NCBI GenBank assembly: GCA_947172415.1
Contig: OX359193.1
Coordinates: forward strand, 6,194,501 to 6,258,500
DNA: 64,000 bases
Origin: Chondrosia reniformis
Taxonomy: Eukaryota; Porifera; Demospongiae; Chondrillida; Chondrillidae
Direction of reading: 5' to 3'
This document shows positions 46,074 through 58,000 of the stretch, piece after piece (the first letter of the stretch is position 1; each line of letters starts with the position of its first letter). The position numbers and the translations under genes are program-made. The notes under the pieces were generated by a model that was not told where the DNA came from, searched no databases, and worked only from the letters and a program-made list of their open reading frames with translations.

Positions 46074-47297
46074 GTACACTCAAAGATGGCTTAACTAACC
46101 TTGGAATAATACCATTTTAAAAGTGCATTAAAGTTCTTGTCTGATTTATGACTCTGTTGACTTGTTATTAAGGAACTGCAGATATTGAGAAATTTAGCCA
46201 ATCAAATTAGAGAAGGTTTACCAATCAAATCAAAGTGAAGAACATTAAATTAAACTGTATTGGCATAAAATTCAAAGAACATGGGCAGTCCAGGATCTGG
46301 GAAGAGAAGGGGCTTGATTCACTTCCAATTATCTTATGATTTCGTACACATAAACTTTTCAAGTAAGAATGTTTTCTTTACTTATAAACATATAAGACTA
46401 TTACTGCTACGTATGTACTATTTAGAGTTCGTTAGTACATGGTTTAACACAGGAAAACTTTGCCACTAAAAGTTCATTATAAACTAAAGGTTTTATATTG
46501 CTTAAAAGTCTTTTTTTAATGTTTCATTATAATTAAAAGTTCATACAATCTATGTTTGTTATACATGTGGTATACTGTACGTCCTACTCTGTTAATAAAG
46601 AAAGGGGAATTAAGCCCCCACTATCCCTCTGGATCCACCTCTGAAAGACACTTATCTATTCATTTACAAATCAGCCAATAAAGTCTCCATACTCAACTGC
46701 ACCTATACATTTGAAACCAATGGCTAACAATGTCCACAGCAATCAGGAACTGAAATAAAATAATGTAATCCTTGTACAACACGCTGAGCATAACCAAGAG
46801 TAGAGTAGTTGTAAACCTGGAGCAAGACACAAAATATGATGCACAAAATAAACACACAGCACAACTTGCACTCAAGTCATGCTGTTTGTAACCACATTCT
46901 CATAGTTGGCGCCTCACCTGTCAGTCACCATATCAAGAACAGCTCCGAAACGAGAGCCTTTGGAATGAATAGTGTAAAAAATAATGCTAAAACAAACACA
47001 TGTAAACTCGGTTTTAACATATTTACTTTGATTAAATGCTCTTGCGGCATAGCCGTCTATTGCATCCATGCCCGAACTTAAGATGTAGAAAAATAACGCT
47101 TTGTACGGATCAAAAGGCATGAAATAACAGCTTACAAAGGCAAATATGACCCTACCATACCCTAAAGATATAGAGAATAGGAAAATGATAATTTATTGGT
47201 GATATAGAAAGAAATAAAAGAGAGGATAAAGCTTGTGTAGTAACGAACCAATGAGATTCGGGACGTAAAAGAGGACATTGAGATTTCCTTCCGCCAT
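44190..47297 (-). CDS. CDIPT: CDIPT, phosphatidylinositol synthase
   Basis: CDP-diacylglycerol-inositol 3-phosphatidyltransferase of the ER, which makes phosphatidylinositol from CDP-DAG and inositol. Exons 47249-47297 (MAEGNLNVLFYVPNLIG), 47027-47161, 46918-46957, 46703-46816, 44866-44947, 44190-44350. The catalytic signature of CDP-alcohol phosphotransferases is complete across exons 2-3: DAIDGYAARAFNQ then GSRFGAVLDMVTDR (D-x2-D-G-x2-A-R ... G-x3-D-x3-D). The last exon carries PVALLKNFINIVQLIEAAK. Phases agree except that one exon of phase 2 to 0, expected to hold the loop equivalent to IDLSGNPVLRIYYTSR, was not found between 44948 and 46702. The gene follows CLUH on the same strand, 237 bp away. 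Confidence 0.92.
45303..45563. repeat. Direct repeat, two copies of about 110 bp in a CDIPT intron
   Basis: 45303-45419 and 45461-45563 are about 90% alike, both containing TTTGATGAAGGTTTATAATA and ACCTTGGCTTCCAAGGCGCT. The second also holds the palindrome CCTTGGCTTCCAAGG. Likely part of a local duplication of a mobile element. Confidence 0.75.
46029..46072. repeat. (GT)n microsatellite
   Basis: An uninterrupted GT dinucleotide run of about 22 repeats within a CDIPT intron, the only long perfect dinucleotide tract in the window. Confidence 0.95.
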
Positions 47298-47533
47298 CTT
47301 ACTAATTGGAACCATAGATGTTGGAACGAACCGTCAAGCCATACCGGATTATACACATTCTGATAATTTCATAGCGTTGCACATTAACTTACCATTGTAA
47401 TCAATGAATGAAATAACAATTACTAAACAAAGAATAGGGCTTACAGTGCCTTATACATTGTTGAAATAAATAGAATTAATTATAATGCAAAATGCTATAC
47501 TGTCAATGTTAAAAAGACTTATGCATTGCTAAT

Positions 47534-50500
47534 TCACTGCTTCACTTGTTCCTTAATTCTGTGAAGTCTTCCAGTATTCACTCTCCTAATCATGCCCATT
47601 ACATCACCCCAGTCACCAGGCATCTCAAGGTTCTAACCAAAAGACAAGTGAGAATCTCTTCAGGGAATAGGAAGACTATACATGGAGATTTGTTGGATAA
47701 AGAATGCCTCTCTTGTGTCAGTTGCGGAGAGAAAGTAGAAGAGTTGAAATGTCTACTGTGTCTCCACTCATTAGCTTTGTGTGAAAACCAGGGTCACCGA
47801 TGAAGGGTGGAATTCTCAGAAACAGCTGTCTGGCCCAGTGGAAAGGAGACTCTTTTTCCTCAAAGCTCTCACTAGGTTTAGTTCTCTATAGGCTTTTTTA
47901 CTCCAAAGTAGATGCAACATGTTGAAAAATGGTGTGTTAGATTATTTATGCAATGAGTTGGCCTTGCAAAGTGGGTGCATGAATTTATAGTGTTTAGCTA
48001 CATCATACATACTAAAACTGGCAATGTGAATATCCATATGTTCACCATTAAACTATTTAAAGAACCCTGTGCAGGTTACAAATAAACAGCTATCATGCAA
48101 TTTTTGGGTTCCATCAAGGGACTTCAGTCATGATGTAATTTGAAGTTCACAGCTATACTCACACAATGATATCATCAATTGACTTCTATAACATAAAAAC
48201 ACTAACTTTTGTGTCAGATGAAACTTGAGAAAGTGGTTTACCAGTTAAATTATTAATCTACATGGACATAACAAGGTCAACAATTTGAATACATCATGTA
48301 CGTAAGCCTCCTGAAATGTGAAATGACACACCGTTTTCTGCATCAAAACTGCTTTTTCTGCCAGCTGCTTCATGCAATTATAACTCTCTAGTGTATGTAG
48401 ATGATTTGGTCCAAGCTACAACAAGGGCAGGCAAGGAATGCAGACATCCAAATATGCAAACATCCGTCTTGCAACTAATTATCATACTACATACGTATAT
48501 TCCAACTGTTAGTTGTGCAACACTGTACCTGTTTTTCATAAATCTGATTGGCTTCTTTCTCATGTTTGAGGGCAGCTCTAAAGTCAGCTTGAAAGGACAG
48601 TCCCCTAGCTACCAAGTGATGACTGCACACATGAAATTATAAAAACGTTTGTAAAACAAATTAAACTGCTTATTTAAGTACAAAATCAAATCACCTCATG
48701 GCTATGTGAATACTATTCTCATCTTGATACCTGGTTGAAAAGAGATAGATAAACCAAGAGTAACTACGTATTTAATGGCTATATACAATACTTTTTAAAA
48801 ATTTTCAGAGAATTTTGCAGAAATTTGAGAGATGAGGCGTATTCATTTATACTGTGCAGCATTAGTCCTAGGTTGGTCTAAACGAAGAAAATGAACAATA
48901 AATTTACATAATATACAATACAATCACTAACATACATCAAGAGTAGCTATGTGAGGATGGCTTTCTCCATACAACAACTTCATGTAATAACGGGCTCTGT
49001 ACATCAAGCGGATGCCTGCAGACGTCAGCTCAGCTGTGTGACAGTATATAGCTAAATGAATCTAATCAGAGGGAATGAGAAAGTGAAGGCTTTGACTTTG
49101 GTCTCCAAACACTGTATGCATTGATTATGACCCACATAGGCAGCCACTGTGTTTCTGTGGTCAACTCCTAACGTCCTCTCATAGATGTATACTGCTCTCT
49201 GCTGATGGCTCAGTGCCTAACAAAGAAGAAGATATACATTTTTCTCTCTGAAATGAACCAAAATTGTAGTACAAAATTGAGTTTCCTGAAAAACATACCA
49301 ATGCATATTGATCTGCCAAGTAGTGCACTCTTGCTAGAATTCTACATTAAGATAGTTCAGATGTTGCAAAAACCACATACACTGCCAGTCAAAAGCTGTT
49401 ATGTTTATATATAATCAAGCACGTATCCACCTGTTGACAGTTACCATGACTACATTTACCTGGAACAAGTTGCTATATCTTTGTGAATAGGGCCATAAAC
49501 TTGGCTGAACTGAGTCAAAGCTGCCATAGCCAGCTCGAGGGCTTCCTGAAGGTTACCTGACAGAAAGTAATTAAAGAGCTAACCCTCAATAGATTTAAAA
49601 TGGTTTGTAGCCTTACCATTGGCCAGTTTCAGCTCCGCCTCTTCCATCCATAGGACAGCTTCTCTAGGCTGCATTGTTAATATGTATATCTATCCATTTA
49701 TAATAGCAGTGTCATTTCATATACATACCCTTGGGGCACAGTGCTTCAGTAAAGGGTAAAACCCTACAATATCATCCTCTGTGAAAATGCTTGAGTCATG
49801 GAAATTATATTCTCTTAAAATGACCTGCAAGCCTGTAAAACGCCTCTAATAATAACAATATTATCATATCAAGACAGAATATCTCACTAACCAAGCTTAC
49901 GACAAATACCCCTTAAAAGAGTTACCCTATGAAAACCATGCTCTCTACAAAAGCTCTCACAAGATGACCTATGCATAAATGAAAAAATGAAATTGCTTTA
50001 AATAAAGAAGGACCATTTTTAACTATGTAGTGGAGTATTGCTCTCACAACTGTATCTTGTAGTCAAAGTGTTCATCTACATCCTTACAAATGGCCTCCCA
50101 CAGGGAACTTGTTGACATTAGACATTCTAAAAAGGAACATGAATCTTGTCACAGCCAGAGAAACACATGTACATACGTAGATACTGACACCATAATACCA
50201 CGAGTGGTGGCTTACCATAGCTGAGAGTGGTGCTTGTTAAGCGACGCTTCTTCTTCTGTTTGCGTTTTGACTTTGAAGAGTGATGGAGATAATGAGCACA
50301 TGTCAGGCAGCACTGAATACTCTATCTACTGCTTACCATTTCGATCTCTTTGGACATCACCTTGCCCTAAAATTGTGAGAAGATGGAAATGGTCAGCAAA
50401 TTGACAAACACTTTCAGTCACACAGCTTCTAACAAACTCACCAAAAAACAGTTCAAAATGTGGGCAATAACTGTTGAAGCATTTCCTAATGGTACTACAA

Positions 50501-52047
50501 CAACACATCAAATACAGTGTAATTAACAGTTGGTTAGAGGTACGTAGTTTCCTTTTTTACATTCTTACAACTTATCTTTGAATGCTCCCAAATGTGTCTC
50601 AGGAGAGGTTTATAAATTTTACTTACCTGATTGAAGTTCCTTCCTGAGAATCCTTTTGGCAGCTCTTAATACCATCTCCATGACAACAAGATTGTAAACA
50701 TAATCCAACTGTGAGTTTGATGATATTAATTTAGCAATTTTACCAAGATACCGCATATTGATGCCACTAAAGTAAATATCAAAGGGAGGACACGTAAGGT
50801 CATGTAAATATCAAAGAGAGGACACGTAAGGTCAGGTAAACATCAAAGAGAGGACACGTAAGGTCAGGTAAATATCAAAGGGAGGACACGTAAGGTCAGG
50901 TAAACATCAAAGAGAGGACAAGTAAGGTCAGGTAAACATCAAAGGGAGGACATGTAAGGTCAGGTAAACATCAAAGAGAGGACACGTAAGGTCAGGTAAA
51001 TATCAAAGGGAGGACACGTAAGGTCATGTAAATATCAAAGGGAGGACACGTAAGGTCATGTAAATATCAAAGGGAGGACACGTAATGTCAGGTAAATATC
51101 AAAGAGAGGACAAGTAAGGTCAGGTAAATATCAAAGGGAGGACACGTAAGGTCAGGTAAACATCAAAGAGAGGACAAGTAAGGTCAGGCAAACATCAAAG
51201 GGAGGACAGTTAAACATCAAAGGTCAGTTAAACATCAAAGGGAGGTCAGGTAAGGTCAAGTAAACAAACAAGTATTTTGAATTAAGAAACTCATGGGGCA
51301 CTCTGGTGCCCTGAACTTGAACTACTTGGAGTATTTCACAGAATCCAGTTAGTTGTTTGACTGCAATCAATTTCAAGTCTGTATCACTTATAAAATCTTT
51401 TGCAAAGGTTTTACATTGGTCTACTCTTATTAACAAAGGTTTCAAAAGACTTGCCATCAGTTCAAAATAAAAAATATGATTGCAAAGAAAGAAATATATA
51501 TAAACCTAAAAGCGAGAGCAATAGGAAGTGATAGGAACAGAGACACCAGAGAATTCTAAATAAACCTGCAGGCTATTAATGGCTGTACACTTACTGTTTA
51601 TGCATGCTTGTAGTGAGAGCATCTCCATCCAAGAGCGCTAGTACCATGCTGGCACATTCAATGATCTAAAGAATCACCACCACATACGTACATATGTCAC
51701 ACTCTCACACCTCCACTCACACAGTAACTGGTAGTCATGGCTACCATACATTAACCTAGTAATCACTTACAAACTGAGGTATGACAACTTTGATCAAATA
51801 CATTGAGATGTCTGTTAATACTTTCCTATCCCTCTCCAATTCTTCCTGTAGTAAAACATCACATACTATGTGTCAATTGTACTGTACCATTCATAAATGA
51901 GAGACCTCTGAATACATACCTCACTGTCGGCGAGCTTAATGTCGGGTGTAAAGAAATCAGGATTGAACTTAATCTCAAAACCCTCCATCTGGGAAGAGCC
52001 AACAGACTCTGCAGCTAGTCTCACACTTTCTTGAATAGTTTTCACAA
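47534..52047 (-). CDS. CLUH: CLUH exons 24-43: helical region and TPR repeats
   Basis: Exons 51920-52047, 51771-51845, 51595-51665, 50627-50766, 50442-50494, 50337-50366, 50216-50270, 50048-50126, 49892-49968, 49729-49832, 49617-49668, 49460-49556, 49299-49341, 49136-49216, 48936-49061, 48792-48877, 48695-48730, 48529-48622, 48332-48415, 47534-47632.

Recognised: EIKFNPDFFTPDIKLAD, HGINMRYLGKIAKLI, VIAHILNCFL, SKRKQKKKRR, VTLLRGICRKLGLQVIL, and the TPRs NLQEALELAMAALTQFSQVY, ALSHQQRAVYIYERTLGVDH, IRLMYRARYYMKLLYGESHP, TNLGLMLHSINEY. The final exon (ending HRIKEQVKQ) is placed by phase and position rather than strong homology. Confidence 0.92.
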
Positions 52048-55000
52048 CTGCAGGAAAGGAAAAAAAGGACTAAATCAGTTTGCAAAAAGCCCTCTTTAAA
52101 TAACTGACCATTTTCTGAGTTTGTTTCAGATTGTCCTAGCACTCTTGAAAGGTTAACACTTCCCAGCCCTGAATCTGGTGATACAGTGTCTAACTTCTTG
52201 TATGGCTCAGCTACACTGTTAGCCATGCCCATTTGAGGATCACCAGCCACACCCATCTGAGGATCACTAGTCACACCCATTTGAGGATCACCAGCCACAC
52301 CCATCTGAGGATCACCAGTCACACCCATCTGAGGATCACCAGCCACACCCTCCTGAGGATCACCAGCCATGCCCATCTGAGGATCACCAGCCACACCCTC
52401 CTGAGGATCACCAGCCACACCCGTCTGAGGATCACCAGTCACACCAATCTGAGGATCACCAGTCACACCCATCTGAGAATCACCAGCCACACCCATCTGA
52501 GGATCATCAGTCACAGCCATCTGAGGATCACCAGTCACACCCTCCTGAGGATCACCAGTCACAGCCATATGAGGATCATCAGCCATGCTCTTCTGCAGTT
52601 GAATATATACATGTATACTTTAGATAGTATATCAACCACTAGAACAGTAATATTATATAGATTACTTTGTCAACATTGACAGTGGGTGCAGTTGTCACTC
52701 CTTTGGTTAGGAGCTCTCTCTCCTCTTTGAATAACATTCCCCCTGTATCTCCCTTGCTACCCCCAGAAGGGGTATTCCCCGTCGCTTGCAAGCGCTTGGA
52801 GACTGAAGCCACAAATCTTCGGTACTGAATCCTAATACATATTTCCAAATCAATCAGTAGACAGCTCGTTTTCATAAGAAATACTTACTCTATGAAGCTT
52901 TCCACCAACTCTGGTCTCATAAGAGTCAGTTTATGCTCAAATTTTCTCTTCCTTCTTTCCACATCACTGTAGGATTTTTCACTTTGCCCTTTGCACTTGT
53001 CACTTTGTCCTTCGCACTTGTCACTTTGTCCTTGGCACTTGTCACTTTCCTCCTCATGCTTGTCATGTTCAGTAGCTGCACTCACATCGACTTCTTCAGG
53101 ACAGCCCTCATCCTCTCTCTGCCCATCTCCTTTTGATGGCTCATCTCCATTCTTTGCTTGGCTCTCTGAGGAGATAGACTGCAATAAGATCCCTCCCATG
53201 GACACGCCCTCCCACACCCCCAACCTACCATCCAGATAATTGGCATCCTCAGGCAACAACTTGTACAGGTCCATTGCATAATAACGTCCATCTGTCCCTT
53301 TAATTCCCTATTAAAAGTAACCATGACAACCTCAATACAATACTGGAAATAAATTACAGTTAGAGCAATTTAGGCTATCATACACTTACTTTACATTCCA
53401 CAGAGGTAGACACAGATATAGCTACATTATCAGGTCCATAGACCCTACAAATAGTTTTTCATACAAGAATTACCTCAAGTATGCAAGAAGTAACACAAAA
53501 CAGACAATAACCAACTTGTGTTCTCTGAGGTGAAGTAACTCTGATGCCTTCTTGAACTGGAAGAGTGAAAATACAACAGAGATCAGTAAACTAAACAAAT
53601 ATGTATATAATTTTTGACAATAACAACACTTTGAGCTTACTAATTCAGCAAATTTGTCATCATTCCTCCACTTCTCCATGCTGCCCATTGATCCATAGAC
53701 AACAAAGGATTCAGCATCATTCATAAGCAAACCTACATCAAAGCATTCACCCAATCACATCAAAGCATTCACCCAATCACATCAAAGCATTCACCCAATC
53801 ACATCAAAGCATTCACCCAATCACATCAAAGCATTCACCCAATCACATCAAAGCATTCACCCAATCACATCAAAGCATTCACTCAACCACATCAAAGCAT
53901 GAAATATAACCACATCAAACTATTTACAATGTTTACCTGGTACAAGGGATTGAACCACTATTCTGAATCCTTTTAAATCAATAACAACCGTTGGTATGGT
54001 ATTCAGGCCCTGGACATTCATAATGGATACCAACCATCACAGGTAATAGATATACGGTAAGTGTTACAGTTACCTAGCAACTAGTACTCACTTCAATGTC
54101 CACTTTGTCAAACAAGGCTATACCCTTTACATCCAATGACTAACATGTATAGAGAGCAGATGACATTCATATGTATGTCACATGACAGTCACATGACACA
54201 CATGTTAACCCATAAACTTACACATGCAGCATGAGCAGCTGGGTCACCTGATGTTGAGGAAAATGGCAGCCATCAGACGCAGGTTAACACATCTACGCAC
54301 ATAACAAACTAGCTGTATATACTCACCTCCTAGCTTCTGATAACAGACAGAATGATTGTCAAATGCCAAACTGAAAAACATGTTGCACCATAGAAATATA
54401 TGGTTCCTGCAGTGAAGCATGAACATACAGTAACATTTTAATTAAGCCAACACACGTAAGAAATACGGGTGGTAATTGTTACACAAGCTGAAACTACTAT
54501 GTCAAGGCAAAGTTGTATCAACTGGGTAATTAATTTAGTTACGGGACCAGAAAGAGCTGGTTTTGAGTACTTATATACGTACCCTTATAAAGGAACTACA
54601 ACTGTTCTGATACAGTTACATACATCATATCAGAGACCAGAGGTTTACACTTACTTCTACACTTAAGGTAGGTTAAATTGTAAGAGGTAGGGTGGCAGCA
54701 ACATGTGGCAGCCATTTTACAGAAGGGCTGGTTGTTCCTGACTATGTAGATCCTGTTGTATCATGTGCATTGCAAGTAGTGGTGTAACTCTAACCACACA
54801 CCATGGCTCACATGAGGTCATGTGGGTGGTCACTTCAGCGATAGGACATCCTTCAGCTCCTACCAACACCTCATGACCACACCCTCTCACTTCTCATAGC
54901 CACGCCCACTAACATACCTACTTTACAATATACTCCACCAGTAAGCAATTTATTGCAAAGAAGGATTTCCTTTAGTGGAGGTGGGCATTTAGTCTCTCTT

Positions 55001-58000
55001 GAAGAAGTCAGACTAACAGTTTAATAGCAAATGAACTGATTGGCTACTCTAAATTGTAATATTGTCCTCTCCATTCTATCTTGTGATATATTCTAAAGGA
55101 AACCCTGCCAAATATGCACAAATATTCACTTTTTATCTTCCGACGGATTCAGTGGTGCTACATTTCCTTCAATGATATTCACAGCTCCTCTAACAGCGGC
55201 ATGCATGAATTCTGTGTAGGTCTAGTCATCAGAAAAGCGACAAAATGGCTGACTGCTGTTTCTGGCCAATAAATGAACTTCATTTCTATCCTTACTCTAT
55301 GAAGGCTTTTGTCTCGAACCATCCTCTGCATGTCACTCTCCCTTGGTAACTCTCTGGCCTGAGTCAGCTCCTGATTCCACTCTCTTGACTATGCAGGAAT
55401 ACAGCCCATGAGTACTGTTGGCGGGATCACCATGACAACGGCACTTACTTGAGAAAACACCTGTTCCTCCATACCCAATCGTGATACCAGTACTGAAGTA
55501 TAGGGCATACACATGAAAACATTCACACGGTCACAAATGTGGGAAATGTAAACAAATAACATGTACCTCCTTCAATAGGAACCTGTTCTGCGGAGTGGTC
55601 AAACTTTGGTACTAGCCATGGCTGAACAACTACATCCGGGAGTGACCAAGAGAGAAGGAGAAAGGAGAACAAGAAGAGGTAACCAGAAGTGCTAACCCCC
55701 AAGGTGGACCATCTCTCCTACCCTGGCTCAGCTCACCTGGGTAAGGGGCCGATATGTATTCATAGGGGTTCTTCTTTTGGCTGTAGGAAGACAGACAGAT
55801 TCAATTAACACACCATCCATTTCTGCTTACATCATCCACCGACTTCATTTTTAGCACTTGACCAAAATTCTTCTTAAACAAGGGACTTATCTAAGCAGAA
55901 ATAGAGCGGGATGTATACAGTTGGAAGTATATTGGTATACAGCAGGAAAGCAGCTGTACCTGAGACAATAGTCCAATCATTGTCCTGCTGTGGTACGGCA
56001 CCTTTTGTGGTGAGGGGTCGAATCTTCTATCAGTACAACTAGAGAGGAAAATAAACAATATCATATATAAAAATAAGCAATATCATATATAATTATATGT
56101 GAGTGATAAAGAAATCACAAAAATGGCCTCAGAATGGATTTATCAAAAAATGGCCGTCGATTCTATTTGATATGATAAACATTTAATGCTATTTCAAACT
56201 AACTTGTTTAAGTAGAAACCAGTGGAACAGGCAGTGATACAAAACTGTCGCTCCTCCAAAGTATCAACCTCAATGTAAATCAAATCTCCTAAAGATAAAG
56301 CGTGAACAGAAAAATGAAATTATCTGGACACTTATATACTGTACATGGTCAGGAAAGTGTATAAGATAATATGGCAAAACAGCATTTCAAAATTACAAAT
56401 TCAAAATACAATTCATTTGTAACCTTTAATCTTCCTCAACCTGGGGACAGGGTTCCACTGGCTGTAGGAGACCTTCCTCACGCACTTGGGAACCTAACGA
56501 GAGGTGAACATCAACATTACCCCGCCCCCAGCCAAGCCAGCACACACCCTTCACCTACCTTAGTCACCACTCCATCGGGATAGAAGTTGCTCAGCGGAGG
56601 GGGCCCAGAGGAGGGAAGGCAGAATGAAGGCACCTGAAGAGATGGATCACTGGCCATTGACTTCGGATCCGATTTTAACCCTTTGAAGGCATTCTCTAAA
56701 CAATGGAAAACAATCAACCATTCAAGTCATCATCTAAAGGGTCTCTACAGCTGACCAAATATGGTAACACAGAGTAATTGGTAATGCCATGAAACAGTTT
56801 TCAAATTATCCAACCTGCTCACAAGGCTACTACACATTATCAGTTGACCAAATATGGCTATACCGACCTTCTATATTTTCCATGACAACATGAGAAAGAA
56901 ATGAAAGTGATAACTCTGTGTTGCTACCATTGAATATGTCCTGTACAGCATAGCCATTCAGTAGTTCACGCATTCTGAGAAGATGCAATCGAACATCTCT
57001 TTGAGTATATGGCTCTAGAGTGAGGGAATGAAGAATAATATTGAGAGATCAGAGGAACAAGTAATTTGATTAAAAAAACTCGTGGGGCTGCTGCCCTGCA
57101 CATTGGCCACTTAGTAGGGTTTATACATGTAGTCAAAATCTTAATGATTCCAAACGCTTAAGTGTCCTCAAAATGATAAAGAACAATAGAAAGACTTCGT
57201 TACTTGAACGCCGCCATTTTGCAAAATAGACAATGTATTACCATATAAATTAAGTGTTATAACAGTTGCATACGAATTAATGCGTATTATGTATACATAA
57301 TGCTGTTAAGAACTATATATTAGATAGAATTTTAGTATAGAATGAGCATATATTGTTTAGCAGGCATTTGTAGTTTGCAATTTTTAATACTTGCATTTGT
57401 ACATACTTTGAACCAGTAGAGACGTAAGTAGCAAATTAACTTATTAGTGCATAAAAATGAATTCGGACCACCTCAATCTGATTGGTGATGTCATAATTGT
57501 AATATTTGTATTTTAATGTCTTCAAACAATCATGTTTTTGGGGCACCACAGGCGCCCCTATATTGTTTTCAGAAATTATGTTAACGTTGGCTTCCTGTTT
57601 GTAAACCTTGTATATATGTATGTATATCTGTCAAAAAATGGCGGACGTTCGGTTGGCTTTCGTTTTCTAGCTTAAAATTAGCTTTCTCTTCCTTAGCGTA
57701 GAACATTGAACAAACGAAATGGATTTAAAAACCACCCTTACTAATACTATGTAACGTAAAGCTTGTGCAAAAATGTTTTCTGTAAGATATGGTCTTGATA
57801 TTGAAGGCAATCAAGCAACGACTGGAATCGGTTAACCGGATATCTAAGAACCAGCAAGTAGTTCGAGTTTCGAGTGGGGCGCCAGGCGCCCCACTCGAAA
57901 TACTTGTTCTAGGAACAAAGACTGCAATTTATACTTTTAAACTCTCATAATTCATATGACAATTGCAAAATGACTATGTTTGGTTAAATAAATTGCAGGT

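Noticed and set aside
47546..47803. Plus-strand frame with several Cys residues (CLSCVSCGEK...CLLC)
   Set aside because: Overlaps the CLUH final exon and a dispersed repeat; Cys spacing does not fit a standard zinc finger.
52233..52679. 148-codon plus-strand frame of RITSHTHL repeats
   Set aside because: Opposite strand of the CLUH coding repeat; no splice or homology support.
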